NCBI GenBank assembly: GCA_946902985.2
Contig: OX336389.2
Coordinates: 125,957,572-126,021,571 of the forward strand
From: Meconema thalassinum
Lineage: Eukaryota > Arthropoda > Insecta > Orthoptera > Tettigoniidae
Length of the DNA: 64,000 nucleotides
Direction of reading: 5' to 3'
The notes beneath the pieces were generated by a model. That model did no database searches. It saw nothing but the letters and a program-made list of their open reading frames with translations, and was not told where the DNA came from. Positions 20,901-32,499 of this stretch are shown here, piece by piece. Position 1 is the stretch's first letter, and every line of letters starts with the position of its first letter. The translations under genes were made by a program, and so were the position numbers.

Positions 20901-22326
20901 TGAAACGTTTTGCTAGCTCCTAACTGTTGGGTGAGAAATGTAACTGTTTACCTTTGCCTAAGCTATGTTGTTTTAATGGGCGCCAAGACCTCAACGCAAT
21001 GTTGAAATCTAAATTTGTATTTAACAACGTCTAGCTCTGGCAGAACACCTTCAAGACTCTATTCACTCAGATCGTGGTATGATTTGATCATTAACCCAAC
21101 AAACAATTGTATCAGGAGAAGGAATTGGTCTATATCTAATGCTACCTACTGAAAGCAAAGATTGCATTGTCAAAGAAATGAATTTATTATATAAAACAAG
21201 AATAGCAAAATTAATAATAATAAGTATAAAATTTAAATTGGAGCGTTGTGATTTGAATATTACCGATAGAAAATTACGTGAAAACGGAGTCTGATAAATT
21301 GATTTTACTCTTATTTCCAAGCTATGAAGTTACTGAAATATGAAATGTAAAACAAAGAAAATGAGAGATTGTGTATTTCTGCGTCATTGGCGCTTACCAC
21401 TGGAAATTGCCAAAGCATTTCCCTCGTTCTTGATGATGTTGTGAGCTTCCCACAGTCTCCTGGACGTCGTCATCTCCGTCGGAATTTGATGATATTCTGG
21501 TAGATTAGATAATTCTATGGTCCGTACCTCGGACCCAAACACTCGTACAACCAAGTTTTACAAAAGTTCGTCGCTAACTCCACTGAACATCGGAGCGACA
21601 CGCACGCGCATCCATACTCCTCAAGTATTTCACAGATAGTCACTAACTCCACTGAACATCGGAGCGACACGCACGCGCATCCATACTCCTCACGTTCTAC
21701 ACAGATAGTCCTCGTCCCACGGAACATCGGAGCGACTCCCGCGTATATCCACACTCGGCAAGAACTATACAGATTGTTCTCGTTTCACGGCGCGTCGAAC
21801 GATATATGCACACGTTGGCTCCCCACTCTTCAGTCCCAACTAGCTTACGTCGTCTCCCCTGATTGGCTGACCCACCACGCGATCTTCTCCTCCTCCGGGT
21901 CATTACACTCGGCGGGAGGGTTCCGTTCCAACAATTCGTCTTTTCTAGACCTTACGACCCAAGATTGCGTCATGCTTCTCGACAAGATTAAGCGTGTACT
22001 TGAAATCCCAGTGAGTCACGTCTCTCGATATACCCTAACTGACGAAAACTCCGTAAAATTCCGTAATCAGATAATTTTCTATGATATCGTCGTTCGTAAT
22101 AATTTGCTGGATAGGGTTTTCTAAGACATAGAAAACCTATCTGAATGCTAATAATTTTTATAAAATGCTCCGAAAATACCTTAATAATAATTATAATAAA
22201 TTAATAATAATAATAAATTACCATGAAAAATTCTCTTGGCTGAACAATTTGCCGCGTAAATAAATATAGAATGGCTTCCTACTGACTTATGCCAGTTGCA
22301 TAAAACCCCTCGAAAACCACGTTACA
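20901..22326 (-). repeat. 5' LTR of outer element
   Basis: Direct repeat of 5597-7022. On the minus strand it starts TGTAACGTG at 22326. It is followed inward by the primer-site-like segment at 20881-20900. It contains the second copy of the 68-69-bp array. Confidence 0.93.
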
Positions 22327-22330
22327 GTAC

Positions 22331-24383
22331 GTAGGGCTATGTTAAATTGAAAGCATCTAGAATTTGCCTATTGTCGAAGGACACTTATGATTTGAGGTAG
22401 AGCATCAAATATTATGGTGTTCCCTCTCTATAATACTTAACAATATGCCGTAGTGAAGCGACTGTTGTTTATGAATAACAGTCCAATTAGATGGCTAGTA
22501 TAGAATTGAGGACGGTCAATTCAGGGCTTCTTAGATGATGGTAGCTGACGGTCGGCGGCATCGATAAAAAAAATTCTTTACTATTGTTTTGGTCGAGGAA
22601 CATTATCAAGTTGACACCTCGTCTTATTCGTCATGGAAAGCTGAATAGTTCCAAATATTCGGACATATGTGACCTTGTCAATATCACAACCCTTAAAGAG
22701 GTCAACTTCAACTGAACAACGCCTGAGGCGAGTATCTAACGTTAGTTACCTAACACTCTAACAATTATTGGTCTAGGCAAAAACCATTGGTCAGATGGAT
22801 GCGATATAGTACCTAATGCATGGGGTTGGCAATACTGTACACGATGCTAAAAATGGCGGAGTCAGCTGGAATTTCATCTGTATAAGTCGTGATCCTATTT
22901 GGCATGGCTGGGTGGGTTACAGACAGCGGAGGAGTAAACATCTATTACTACTGAATATCATCTCCAGATACCACTACTACAGGTATCTTGGCTAATTTCA
23001 GTAGTTTAAGAATTTTTTACTTCGGTTCAGGTAAACTCCACTCTTACCAAATATGTATCCAATAATCTTTATAATTAGAGTTGAAAACTCTAGGAAAACA
23101 GACTGTTACTGAACCTGAAAGATTCATCACTCCATGGAAGTGTTCCATATGCCTTACCGCTGCCTAGCATACACATTGCTGCAAGTGCTTTTCAACCCAC
23201 AGGAAGAAGTGATAGCCAGCTAAGGATGCAAGTGAAACAATGTCCTCTTTGGACTAAGCAGGTGGAAAGCAAAGACAGTAGGCCTACATATAGTGGTTTA
23301 CTAGCATTATTAGTTAGAATCACGCAGGTTAATTCCTTAGGAAGCAAAGAGGACAGGTAAATGATTTAGGCCTACAGGTCCTCATTCTGAACCTTTGCCA
23401 CACACAAATACCAGTCATGTAGTACTGCTCAAATAAGCACTATACAAACTTACATGATAGAATGAGACCTGCTGAATTATATTATTGGTATAACACACTC
23501 CAAAAAAAATGGATCAAGAGCATTTCAAAACTACTCCTGGCCGCGTTCCAGATATGAGGGTTTAGGTTATGTTAGTCTTCCACATGACTGACGCGCCACA
23601 GTTCATCACTAAACAACGTGTACATTTCATTACAAATGACATAATTGCTCATATTTTAATCCATCTTTCCTTTTGCTCACGAATCAACATTATTAAAACA
23701 TCCACACCATTTACAAATATCTTTAATTAAAACAAATATCCTGCCGTAGTCTGCCATCTTGTAAAAAAAAAACGAAATGATAATCGGCAGCAAGGGTTGC
23801 CATCATAGTATTAATATCAACAGGTAAAATTCTTTAAATGTAACTGAATCTTTGCAATTATATCAGACACTGTAATGATGTTTATGATTATATGCGATCA
23901 ACTTCTGAAATTCATAACAATAGATTTCGTTTTCAAGAAGTTTAATCTAAGTCTAAAACATAATACGGTTGTAGTCCTGTTAGTATCAGTGTAAGCCAAT
24001 CACACTTAAGACATAAAAAACAGGGCGCTAGGTCTACCAACACACATCGTGCGTTCGTGCTATTACGTTTCCAAAGTTGCATAACCGGAGCGTAATAAAA
24101 AACCAGGCCCAAAATAAGGTTTAGCCAATCCCATCTAACTTCCGACGGCCTGGTTCTCATCTAAAACGCGGCCATGTCCCATAGCACTGGGCTCACAAAA
24201 CCCACCGTAGCCCACCGCACTGGACGGACCGGGCAGGCAGACTATCCTTCACAGCGCATGCACAACAAAATGCTCGCTTTACACTTCTCTTCCGAATTGA
24301 TAGCAATACTATTGTCACTAAGCTATTGGTATAGTTAAAACTGGCTAATCTCAATCTGAAATACATCGATAGTTGTTGTTGAT
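22331..24383. other. Unassigned non-coding DNA
   Basis: About 2 kb without a recognisable gene. Frames are short and carry no family motif. There is a small A-run near 23763 and a GC-richer patch near 24160-24240. No SINE head or TIR pair is seen. Confidence 0.5.
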
Positions 24384-24570
24384 TGATTGATTTAGGGGCT
24401 TTGCGACATCATGGTCATGTAGCCCCGTGTATTTGTGTGTGTGCGTAATTTGTCTGATATCATGTGTTATTGTGAAGGCTGTATTAGTTTGCGCCTTTGT
24501 AATTCAGATGAGGATTGGGAAGGATGCGGCCGTGGCCTAAGTTAGGAACCATCCCGGCATTTCCCTGGAG
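24384..24570 (-). mobile_element. 5'-truncated SINE (S3 family)
   Basis: This is the tail module of the S3 family in minus orientation. It starts at the plus-strand TTGATTTAGGGGCTTTGCG and runs through CGGCCGTGGCCTAAGTTAG to GGCATTTCCCTGGAG. The tRNA-like head is missing. Confidence 0.75.
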
Positions 24571-24769
24571 TAGAAGTTAAATAACAAATCGTAAATATTG
24601 GTTTTATTTAAACTTGTGTCACTATTAGGAAATTGTGTCAATGGTAGGAACAATAATAATATTATTACTAAAAATGTTTTGATGAATTTGAGCCACATTT
24701 CTCATATAAAGTAAGGACTCTGTGTTTAACGTATTTAGTTTATACTGGGTGGAGTGGGGTATTGCTGTT

Positions 24770-24957
24770 TTATATTATTAAGAGCAGAAAAAAAAGCACT
24801 ATAGTGTTCAAAGAGCTTAGATATCTAACCTCCTTGACTTTCATAGTGATTCAAGGAAACGAAATTCAGCATGCAAGCTACCCTCTGGGTGCAAATTACA
24901 AAGCTTGCACCCAGCACCCGATGCCATACGATATTATTATTATAAAACAAGTTTCTC
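24770..24957 (+). mobile_element. 5'-truncated SINE (S8 family)
   Basis: It matches the 3' half of the complete copy at 32441-32869 (shared GATATCTAACCTCCTTGAC and CTTGCACCC segments) and ends in an (ATT)n tail at about 24945-24957. No head is present. Confidence 0.75.
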
Positions 24958-25064
24958 CAGCTCATTTATGAACACCAGCCAGTTCGTAGAGAAGGCCATT
25001 TCAAGCAAAATAATAGAAAATTGCACAGTTCCTTTTATCACGGTGTGTTAACGTCGTCCAGGGC

Positions 25065-25566
25065 GGTTTCGGTGGCGTAGTTGGTAGAATGCTGAGCTTC
25101 TATGCTCAAGTTCGCGGGGCCAAACCCGGCCGAAGTCGTCGGATTATTTAAGAGCGTTAAAACTCCCTCAGTATTCCATCCTTCAGAGGGGAAGTAAATC
25201 CAGCGGGCCCACGTCATAGATTTATGGCATGTAAAAGAACCTTCCACTAACTACACTTGTGTGAAGCTAAAATGTGTAGGTTAGATTTGATTATCGCTAT
25301 ATTAGTTCCAACGTTCGCCACCAGGTGTTGGTTGCGATGGCATTTAGTAGCCAAGTCCGCAGCTAGGTGTCGTGGATGGTAGCATTTGGTAACAAAAGTA
25401 GGAACTACTTGAAAATTGATCGTCTGCAGTCCTTACTTGAATCACAGATAACACACACTAATACAGCCATCACAATTAACACCGGTTATCAAAAAAATTC
25501 TACACATACCCAAAGTACACGGGGCTATATGCCCGCGTTGTCGCAGCCCCTAAACTGAGGAACCAA
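25065..25566 (+). mobile_element. tRNA-derived SINE with S3-type tail
   Basis: The head reads GGTTTCGGTGGCGTAGTTGG with a B-box-like GGGGCCAAACCC. The body is shared with the interrupted copy at 1326-2095. The end (from about 25440) matches the tail of the S3 family, including ACACGGGGCTATATGCC and GCAGCCCCTAAA. The combination differs from the 1326-2095 copy, which has another tail. I see no clear target duplication. Confidence 0.8.
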
Positions 25567-26244
25567 CCAAACAACCAACATCGTTCACACACACACAAAA
25601 AAAAAGGAATAACACTCATGTTTTTGCCATGGCCCTCTCACGCTATGGCTCAGTCGTCCCAAGGATAATTGCGACGCAGAGAATACCTTATATTCGTCCA
25701 CGGCCTCCTCGAATACCCCACTATGACACTAGTCACGCGCTGACATTTAAAATAGGAGGCCATGGAAGTCGGTGGCAGTCGCTCTAACTTCGCCGTAGCC
25801 TGTCTTCCCGCAGTACGCATTGAAGCTGCCAGCCCATGGACTAGAAAAAAAAAGCGCTCTCACTAGCCCGCCACTTTAAAAGCGACATAGAATGGCCCGG
25901 CTCAACCCGTGCGGTGACGTCACGGGCCGCTAGGTTTGAGAATTTTCAAGCCCAGTGCGGAAGGCCTATGTGTTGCTCTTTTTTAGCCTGTCTGTAAAGC
26001 AGTATTCCAAGAATATTATTATAACGACGGCAATGATGAGAAATTAAGGTCGAGTCAAGAGCAAATAGTGTTGTAAGCCATGTAGATGGAAGTTAGAGAA
26101 TTAAATGTCAGACCCCAGCGCGACTCGGCGTTGTTTGGCGGGACTCTGACCACTTTTTTAATTTTTATTTTATTTTTCGCCTTTATTTTACTGTTCTTAT
26201 TTCATTTTAAGTTTCCTCTTTACTTTATTATCGGTACTTATATC
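25567..26244. other. Unassigned DNA
   Basis: No gene is recognised. The stretch includes a CRE-like palindrome TGACGTCA near 25916 in a GC-richer patch and a T-rich segment near 26150-26240 that precedes the LINE. Confidence 0.45.
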
Positions 26245-27935
26245 ATTATACTAAAATCGGGAGATCCATCACTAATTAATAACTACCGTCCTATATCTAT
26301 TTTATCTGCAGTAGCCAAAGTATTTGAATTCATATTGAACGGAAGAATATCAGTATTTCTCAGACCGCTCGTAACCGGATAACCAACATGGTTTCCTACC
26401 TAGGAAATCTACAGAGACGAATGTAACAAAATTTACTCAAATTATATCTAGAGAGTTTGCTAAAGGAGGGCAAATGGATGTCATAATTACAGATTTCGAG
26501 AAAGCGTTTGACACAATAAATCATGATATCCTTCTTAACAAATTGTGTATTTTGGGATTCCCACACCCATTACTCCAATTATTCAGCTCCTACCTCAGAG
26601 ACAGGAAACAATTTGTTTTGCTCCAGAAAATTGTCTTAAAGGTATACATAGTTAATTTCGGAAGACCCCAAGGCTCGAACCTTGGACATCTGATTTTTCT
26701 AGCAATGATAAACGATTTTCCACGTTGTATAGTACACTGAAATAACTTAGTCTTTTATGTGCAGATGACTTCAAAATTTTTAAATAAATTTCTTGCACTA
26801 ATCGCTGCATTCTATTACAAAATGACCTAAATAATATACACAAATGGCGTATAGAAAACAGATTATACTTAAATGTACCGAAATGTGTTCTTATGCCCTT
26901 TACACGTACGAAGAACCCAATCACATTCGTTTATGGAATTGGACCTGTCATTGCAAGCAGTAAACGAGAAGAAAGATCTAGGAATCCTGTTTGACCAAGA
27001 GCTTACTTTCACTTGTCATGTGCAAAAGACAGTCGGGGATGCTTACCGCATGTTAGGGTTTTTAATAAGAAACACTAAGCCATTCATTAGGACCAATACC
27101 TGCATAAGCATTTATATTGCCATGGTGAGATCCAAGCTCGAGTACGCCAGCCAAGTATGAAGTCCCTGGCAGAAAGCCTGCATTAAATCCATTGAGCAAG
27201 TTCTAAAGAAATTCCTCAGATATGTACACTTCAAAATAATGGGCAATTACCCACACATCCTACGGTGAACATTTGTTCAATTTCGGCATGACTAGTTTGA
27301 GTCTCGAAGGCGAGTAAATGATATGAAATTCCTCTATAAAGCTATTAATGGTCAAAATGATAACTCATTTTTCCTATCGCTCCTAAAATAATGTCAACAT
27401 ACTACAACCATAACATTCAAAAATATTATAACAAATACTGCGTCACATAACAATTCACCTGTATGGAGGCTTTGCAGTGTTTACAACGATGCAGTTCGTG
27501 TCAACTGGAAACTAGATTTCTGTCTCTCAATTAGACCGTTCCTCGAAATTATAATCCAGTCACTGAATTCATATTTGAAATAAAATTATCTATCACGCAA
27601 AACAGAACCAAGAATATATATATATATATATATATGGATAGGCCAGTTTTTAGTTATTGAAGTTACCGTTTAGTTTTCTATGTAATAATTTCAAAACCTG
27701 TGTTTATATTTTACATTAGATCAAATTTAGATTTAGTTATTATATTTTATTTAGATTAAGCTTTTTACTACTGTGCATTTACACCTGTGTGAACTTCCAA
27801 TTTTTAAGAATTACATTTAGATATGAATACTTAATGTAAAAATACCCTGAAATGTATTTTACTGTGTAGGTGCACTGTTATTGGGGCTCACACTGAGCCC
27901 TGTTGTGTACCGTCAACAAATAAATTAATTAATAA
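26245..27935 (+). pseudogene. CR1/Jockey-like LINE, 5' truncated and decayed
   Basis: Reverse transcriptase fragments lie in order on the plus strand: NNYRPISILS (about 26278-26307), DFEKAFDTINHDILLNKL (motif A, about 26490-26545), a GRPQGSNLG segment (motif B, about 26660-26685), CADD in place of YADD near 26758-26770 (motif C), then KDLGILFD and RSKLEYASQV to about 27160. The last is the typical thumb and C-terminal region of CR1/Jockey elements. Frames change several times and stops interrupt it, so it is dead. The endonuclease and 5' end are missing. The 3' untranslated region ends in AAATTAATTAATAA at 27920-27935. A relative lies at 41150-43660. Confidence 0.85.
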
Positions 27936-27936
27936 G

Positions 27937-28110
27937 GATACCACAAATACCCAGTCCCCGAGCCAGGGAAATAATCATGACCTGCTCAGAAATTGAACCT
28001 GGAACCCTTCGGGCCAAATCCTGAGCTATAGGAGGACTTGGCACTGACACATCTATGATACAGTTCTGCGCTAACCTATCACACTTTGAATTGTTGCTTG
28101 GACGATTTGG
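27937..28110 (-). mobile_element. SINE with tRNA-like head and CTCGGGGACTGGG tail
   Basis: On the minus strand a tRNA-like segment (TAGCTCAGGATTTGG and GGTTCAATTTC) is followed by GGCTCGGGGACTGGGT. The same tail motif is found in the SINE at 29831-30076. It directly abuts the LINE's A-rich end. The boundaries are approximate. Confidence 0.55.
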
Positions 28111-28137
28111 GCACAACATGTTTGCTATTAAATCAGT

Positions 28138-28520
28138 TAGGGGCTTTGCGACATCGTAGTCATTTATTCCCGTGTGCTTGGGTGTGTGTCGAATTTACCT
28201 AATAACCTGTGTCACTGTGATGTCTGTACCAGTCTGTGTATTTGTAATTTAGGTAGGATTTGGGTAGGAAGTGGCCGTGGCCTTTAGTTAGGCACCATCT
28301 CGGCATTTGCCTGGAGTAGAAGTGGGGAAACCACGGAAAACCACTTCCTCGATGATTGAGGTAGGAATCGAACCCACCTTGTCTCAGTTTCGCCTCATGA
28401 GGCTGAGTGTATCACGTTCCAGCCCTCAGACCAGAATTAAATTTCTTGGCAGAGCCGGGAATCGAACCCAGGCCTCCGCGGTGACAGCCAAAAATGCTAC
28501 CGAGGTGAACGACATGACCC
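28138..28520 (-). mobile_element. S3 SINE with double tRNA-like head
   Basis: In minus orientation, the head near 28510-28440 carries GGTTCGATTCCC, and a second B-box-like GGTTCGATTCC lies near 28375-28350. The shared tail runs through GGCATTTGCCTGG-like and GGCCACTTCC-like segments to AGGGGCTTTGCG at 28138. Two tRNA-like units in a row suggest a dimeric head. Confidence 0.8.
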
Positions 28521-28887
28521 AATAGCTTAGAGCCTTCTATTCTCATGTAAAACAACGAGTACTGTAAATATCACAAACGCCTGTTTTGCCTCAGTCAGTG
28601 AAGTATCCCAGTACTCCACTTCCACTACGAGCCATAGACGTGATGACAGAGGTCGCACACAGTCACACTCGCCACCTGTTTGAGAAGTTTTGTAACACTT
28701 TTACTATCACGCATTCCTTGGAAATGCAATACCCTCCAGCATGCCTCTTGCGCAGTCTGATTACTATTCCCTCAGTAATATCCACCCTGATATCCATTAA
28801 AAGAATTTCAGATTCACGTAACCAATGGAGAACTGTTCCCTTACAAGTACGGTACGTGTTACGTCGGAGGGTTGTTGCAATACACTG
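28521..28887. other. Unassigned DNA
   Basis: No gene or repeat is recognised between two S3 SINEs in opposite orientation. Confidence 0.45.
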
Positions 28888-29270
28888 TGTCCGCCTCGTT
28901 GCGTAGTGGCTAGCATACTTGGCTGTCACCGCAGAGACCCGGGTTTGATTCCCGGCTCTGCAAAGGAATTCAATTCTGGTCTGAGGGCTAGAACGGGGTA
29001 CACTCAGCCTCGTGAGGCAAAACTGAGAAGAGGTGGGTTCGATTCTTACCTCAGCCATACTGGAAGTGGTTTTCCATGTTTTCCCACTTCTGCTCCAGGG
29101 AAATGCCGGGATGGTTCCTAACTTACGGCCACGGCCACTTCCTACCCAAATCCTACCTCAGTAAGAAATAATCACACTAGTACAGATATCATAGTGAAAT
29201 AGGTTATCAGACAAATTCTACACACTCCGAAGTATGGAGGTCATCTGTCCCGACACACTTAGGTTACTTT
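28888..29270 (+). mobile_element. S3 SINE, plus orientation
   Basis: The head is GTCCGCCTCGTTGCGTAGTG with GGGTTTGATTCCCGG. A second tRNA-like unit with GGGTTCGATTCTTACC (about 29036-29052) follows. The tail is shared with the other S3 copies and ends near AAGTATGGAGGTCATCTGTC. Small open frames within it are not genes. Confidence 0.83.
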
Positions 29271-29447
29271 GATACTGTATCATCATCGTGACACTCATGG
29301 TTCTCAGACTGTAAACTTTTATCATCAAACAATACACCTTCTCTCTCAGCTTTCATCTCTTGCAGAAGATTCTTGCTGTGTCATTCACAAATAGAAACAA
29401 GGTGGTATTTTCTCCTTCACATTTTCTGGCCTCGTTCCTTCTAAGTG

Positions 29448-29772
29448 AAAATCCACAGCCCTCTTCCAGTCGACCGACCAGGCCAGGGAATGGAATGAAT
29501 GAAGCCCCCATCTAGCGGCGAGGATATGAACTGTGCCAGCTGCCGAAGCCTGTCGCACTCCCCTGGGGCAATGATTAAATGAATGACAGATGAAATGAAA
29601 TGATGGTGGAGAGTGTTGGTGGAAGGAAATTGTGATAGGGAAAACCGGAGTACCCGGAGAAAAACCTGTCTGCCTCCGCTTTGTCCAGCACAAATCTCAC
29701 ATGGAGTGACCGGGATTTGAACCACGGACCCAGTGGCGAGATGCCGGTGTGCTGCCGCCTAAGCCACGGAGG
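29448..29772 (-). mobile_element. S1 SINE, minus orientation
   Basis: A full 325-bp copy of the S1 family. An exact 16-bp target duplication, TCGTTCCTTCTAAGTG, lies at 29432-29447 and 29773-29788. The tRNA-like head is at the right end (complement of GCCACGGAGG). Confidence 0.95.
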
Positions 29773-29830
29773 TCGTTCCTTCTAAGTGCTATTTATAATT
29801 CATTCCTTAGTTGTGATCATCTCATTATGT

Positions 29831-30076
29831 CCGGCTCCGTGGCTAAGTGGTTAGCGCGCTAGGCTTTGGCCCAAAGTGCCCTGGGTTCGATTCCCAGCCG
29901 AGCCATCAGGGATTTTAATCTCCCGGGGCTAATTCCCGTGGCTCGGGGACTGGGTGTATGTGAAGTCTTCATCATGATTGCATCCTCATTACGACGCGCA
30001 GGTCGCCCACGGGCGTCAACTAGAAAGACCTGCACTCGGCCTCTCCGGGAGGCCACACGATCATCATAATCATCAC
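29831..30076 (+). mobile_element. tRNA-derived SINE (CCGGCTCCGTGG family)
   Basis: The head reads GGCTCCGTGGCTAAGTGG and GGGTTCGATTCCCAGCC, a nearly complete tRNA-like fold region. The body contains GGCTCGGGGACTGGGTGT, and it ends in an ATCATCATAATCATCA tail. An exact 10-bp target duplication, CTCATTATGT, lies at 29821-29830 and 30077-30086. Confidence 0.9.
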
Positions 30077-30086
30077 CTCATTATGT

Positions 30087-30423
30087 ATGGATCACAGAGT
30101 ATTGTTCTCATATGTGAGCTTCAAGTAGAACTACTTACTCACTACTTCAGTTCGGTCCTCGTTAGGTCCCCTGCTGTGGCGGTGGTGATGGTGGTGTTCA
30201 CAGAGGGTTGGGGAGGTACAGTTCTTCGCAGACTGATGCATTTCCTACGAGAATGTCAGCTGTTGCTTGTCTCAACTTTACTTTTAGTCAGCTCGATCAT
30301 CAACAAATCATTACAATGAGGCGTAGCCGTGCGCGTGAATTTTTGATGTGTAACATCTTTCCGCTCGGTTGCTGGATAGTTTTGTGGGAGTGATTTTGAA
30401 AATTGGGGACGGAAGTGGATCGG
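30087..30423. other. Unassigned DNA
   Basis: No recognisable gene; short frames only. A GGTGGTGATGGTGGTG run lies near 30179-30195. Confidence 0.45.
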
Positions 30424-30700
30424 AACGATCGAGCTGGCAGTGGTGGATCAAACGGAAGTATGCACTGCCCGCTCGATCGATCAAACGGAAGTGTACCAGC
30501 TGGCAGTGGTGGACAACGGAAGTATGCACTGCCCGCTCGATCGATCAAACGGAAGTGTACTAGCTGGCAGTGGTGGACAATGGAAGTATGCACTGCCCGC
30601 TCGATCGATCGAATGGAAGTGTGCCCTAGCTGGCAGTGGTGGATCGAACGGAAGTATAAGACGCACTGCCAACTCGATCGATCGATCCAGCTGGCACTGG
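30424..30700. repeat. 64-bp minisatellite, about four units
   Basis: The landmark GCTCGATCGATC recurs at about 30471, 30535 and 30599, a period of 64 bp, with a diverged unit to about 30690. Each unit carries two related halves containing AGCTGGCAGTGGTGGA and CGGAAGT. Overlapping open frames on both strands between 30300 and 30830 result from this repeat. Confidence 0.9.
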
Positions 30701-31879
30701 TAAGAGAAACAATCAGCGCGCGGTGTCGATAATTGATACCATGACGCACTCTCGGCCATGTGGAATGTATATGACATACTGAACGGAAAACGCTCATGCG
30801 AACTCTGGTGTGAAGTGATTTAAACAAATGACATGGTACATGTTCAAAGTCTTCGTATCAGTATTTAAATGGTAAAATGCCTTAATATCAATCATTGTAA
30901 GTAGTCGGCATCGCATTGGCATAAGGCAATTTAAACTCAATGTCACTCAGGAACATTATCGAAACAAGCAAAATTTAAATGAAACTTAATTCCGTAATGC
31001 AGTATTATTGGAACGTGGAAATAAGTCACCATCTTGTGCACAATATTTGCGTAGTCGTAATAGCCGTGGGGTTATTGTGTATGACTGTGAATCTAGAGAT
31101 CGTGGGTTCGAATCCTGGGGGGGTTGATATTTTTGCTCCCAGATTATTATTTTGAACGATATTTATCATATCAATATGACTCATTTTAACAGAATCCATA
31201 TGAAATTACGTGTTGGTCTGTGAATCAAGAGGCCCTGTTTATAAGGAATTTAAGGTTATGAGCGGTGTCGCGTCTATTAATATAGTTGATCCATATCGTA
31301 TTCTTTATTTAGGCTAGTGCTGGTGGAAGCTACAATCATCTAATAAAATGAGTTCCGTATTATAAATTACAATATCTGTAAAACACTCCCTTTTACAATA
31401 GATTAATATTTGTGCCAATAATACTATAAAATACCGGTGTATCAACAATTTCACGTGAGGTTTCTTCTATGTCAGATGTTACACATCATATGCGACTTCT
31501 GTAAGGCTCGTAATTTTTTAATATTACCAACCATTGACCAATGGGGTGGAAAATGGCGTTTCTTGAGAAGAAAATCATACCTTCCCTAAAAGGCACAATA
31601 TCAAAACCGTTTGAAATGGTCAATAGTCCTCTAACCATTGCCTAAAACTTTTGTCTAAAAGATTTTTTGATATGACCACCCTTGCGCTAAGGGATGAGCA
31701 AAATGTTCTCGAAGAAGGTGCCAAATTGTAGAGGGAAGAGCTAAGCCGAAGATAGGAATCACAAATTATTGCTGACTGTACTAGAGATGTCACCAAAACA
31801 ATATTGATGTTTTGACAGCCAAGGTAAAGATAGCGTTATCTCCAACTCCTGTCCGGCTGGTGTTAGTACTGTGCAAGGT
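30701..31879. other. Unassigned DNA with a tRNA-like patch
   Basis: No gene is recognised. At about 31056-31126 a sequence with TAGCCGTGGGGTTATTG and GGGTTCGAATCC resembles a SINE head, but no body or tail is clear. The rest is AT-rich. Confidence 0.45.
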
Positions 31880-32189
31880 ACTGCTCGGGTCTAAGCTGCG
31901 TGAACCTGAGAGGAATGTGCATCGCGGACTATGAGAAGTGGTGTTGATGAGTGATGAGGTTTCCCGGTCCGTGCATAGTGCAGAACCAAATACATTGGTT
32001 GGTGACTCACTCACTCACTCATTCGTAACATCACAGTGGTTTGAGCAACGGCCATATGTTAGCAGTATTGGAATAGAAAGGAATACCACTTATCGCGGTG
32101 AGCTGTAGACAGACCCTTCTCTTCTCGACTGACCCTTCCCTGCTCTTTCCCCTCACACCGCAAGTTCACAGAGCTTGGACCCGAGCAGT
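31880..32189. mobile_element. Small TIR element (MITE-like), copy B
   Basis: The inverted ends are ACTGCTCGGGTCTAAGC at the left and its near-complement ending CCCGAGCAGT. The interior is shared with copy A at 2719-3230. At 310 bp, this copy carries no inserted SINE. Confidence 0.75.
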
Positions 32190-32384
32190 AAGTGAACTTT
32201 AATATAATAAGAAGATGGGACTTCTCGCATGCTAAACATGTAGAATGTTTGTACATATTATACAACAATTGGCAAATGTACTGAATTCAAATGATTTTTC
32301 TTTACATAGTGAAATCTATCTCCACCTTCCGGCATGCCGAGAGGGATTTTTTAATGTGTGTACGTTAGTTATGCTGTTGTTGAT

Positions 32385-32439
32385 TATTTAGGGGCTTTGC
32401 GACATCATGGCAATGTAGCCCCGTAGAATTTGTATGATG

Positions 32440-32499
<60 letters not shown>

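Larger units (their letters stand above)
5597..22326 (-). mobile_element. Outer Ty3/gypsy-type LTR retrotransposon
   Basis: Direct 1426-bp LTRs (5597-7022 and 20901-22326) begin TG and end CA. They are flanked by the exact 4-bp duplication GTAC (5593-5596 and 22327-22330). The element lies on the minus strand: Gag at 20787-18760, then protease and reverse transcriptase to 17345, then the integrase C-terminus. The protease-RT-integrase order and short target duplication fit Ty3/gypsy. Just inside the 5' LTR (20881-20900) the minus strand reads GTCGCCGACAACTTGGGGC, a plausible tRNA primer site resembling lysine-type sites. RNase H and the integrase core are missing. The LTRs differ at about four positions by eye, with no length change, so the insertion is recent. 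A second LTR element (8130-17129) is nested inside. Confidence 0.93.

Noticed and set aside
26086..26244. N-terminal extension of the LINE frame
   Set aside because: The codons before the NNYRPISILS segment are T-rich and without LINE motifs; the LINE homology starts near 26245.
29829..29905. A true tRNA gene
   Set aside because: The A and B boxes and acceptor-like ends are good, but the sequence continues into a SINE body with an A/T-rich tail and a 10-bp target duplication. The other tRNA-like stretches behave the same way.
30300..30827. Overlapping open frames on both strands
   Set aside because: They result from the 64-bp minisatellite; no codon pattern, start context or family motif supports a gene.
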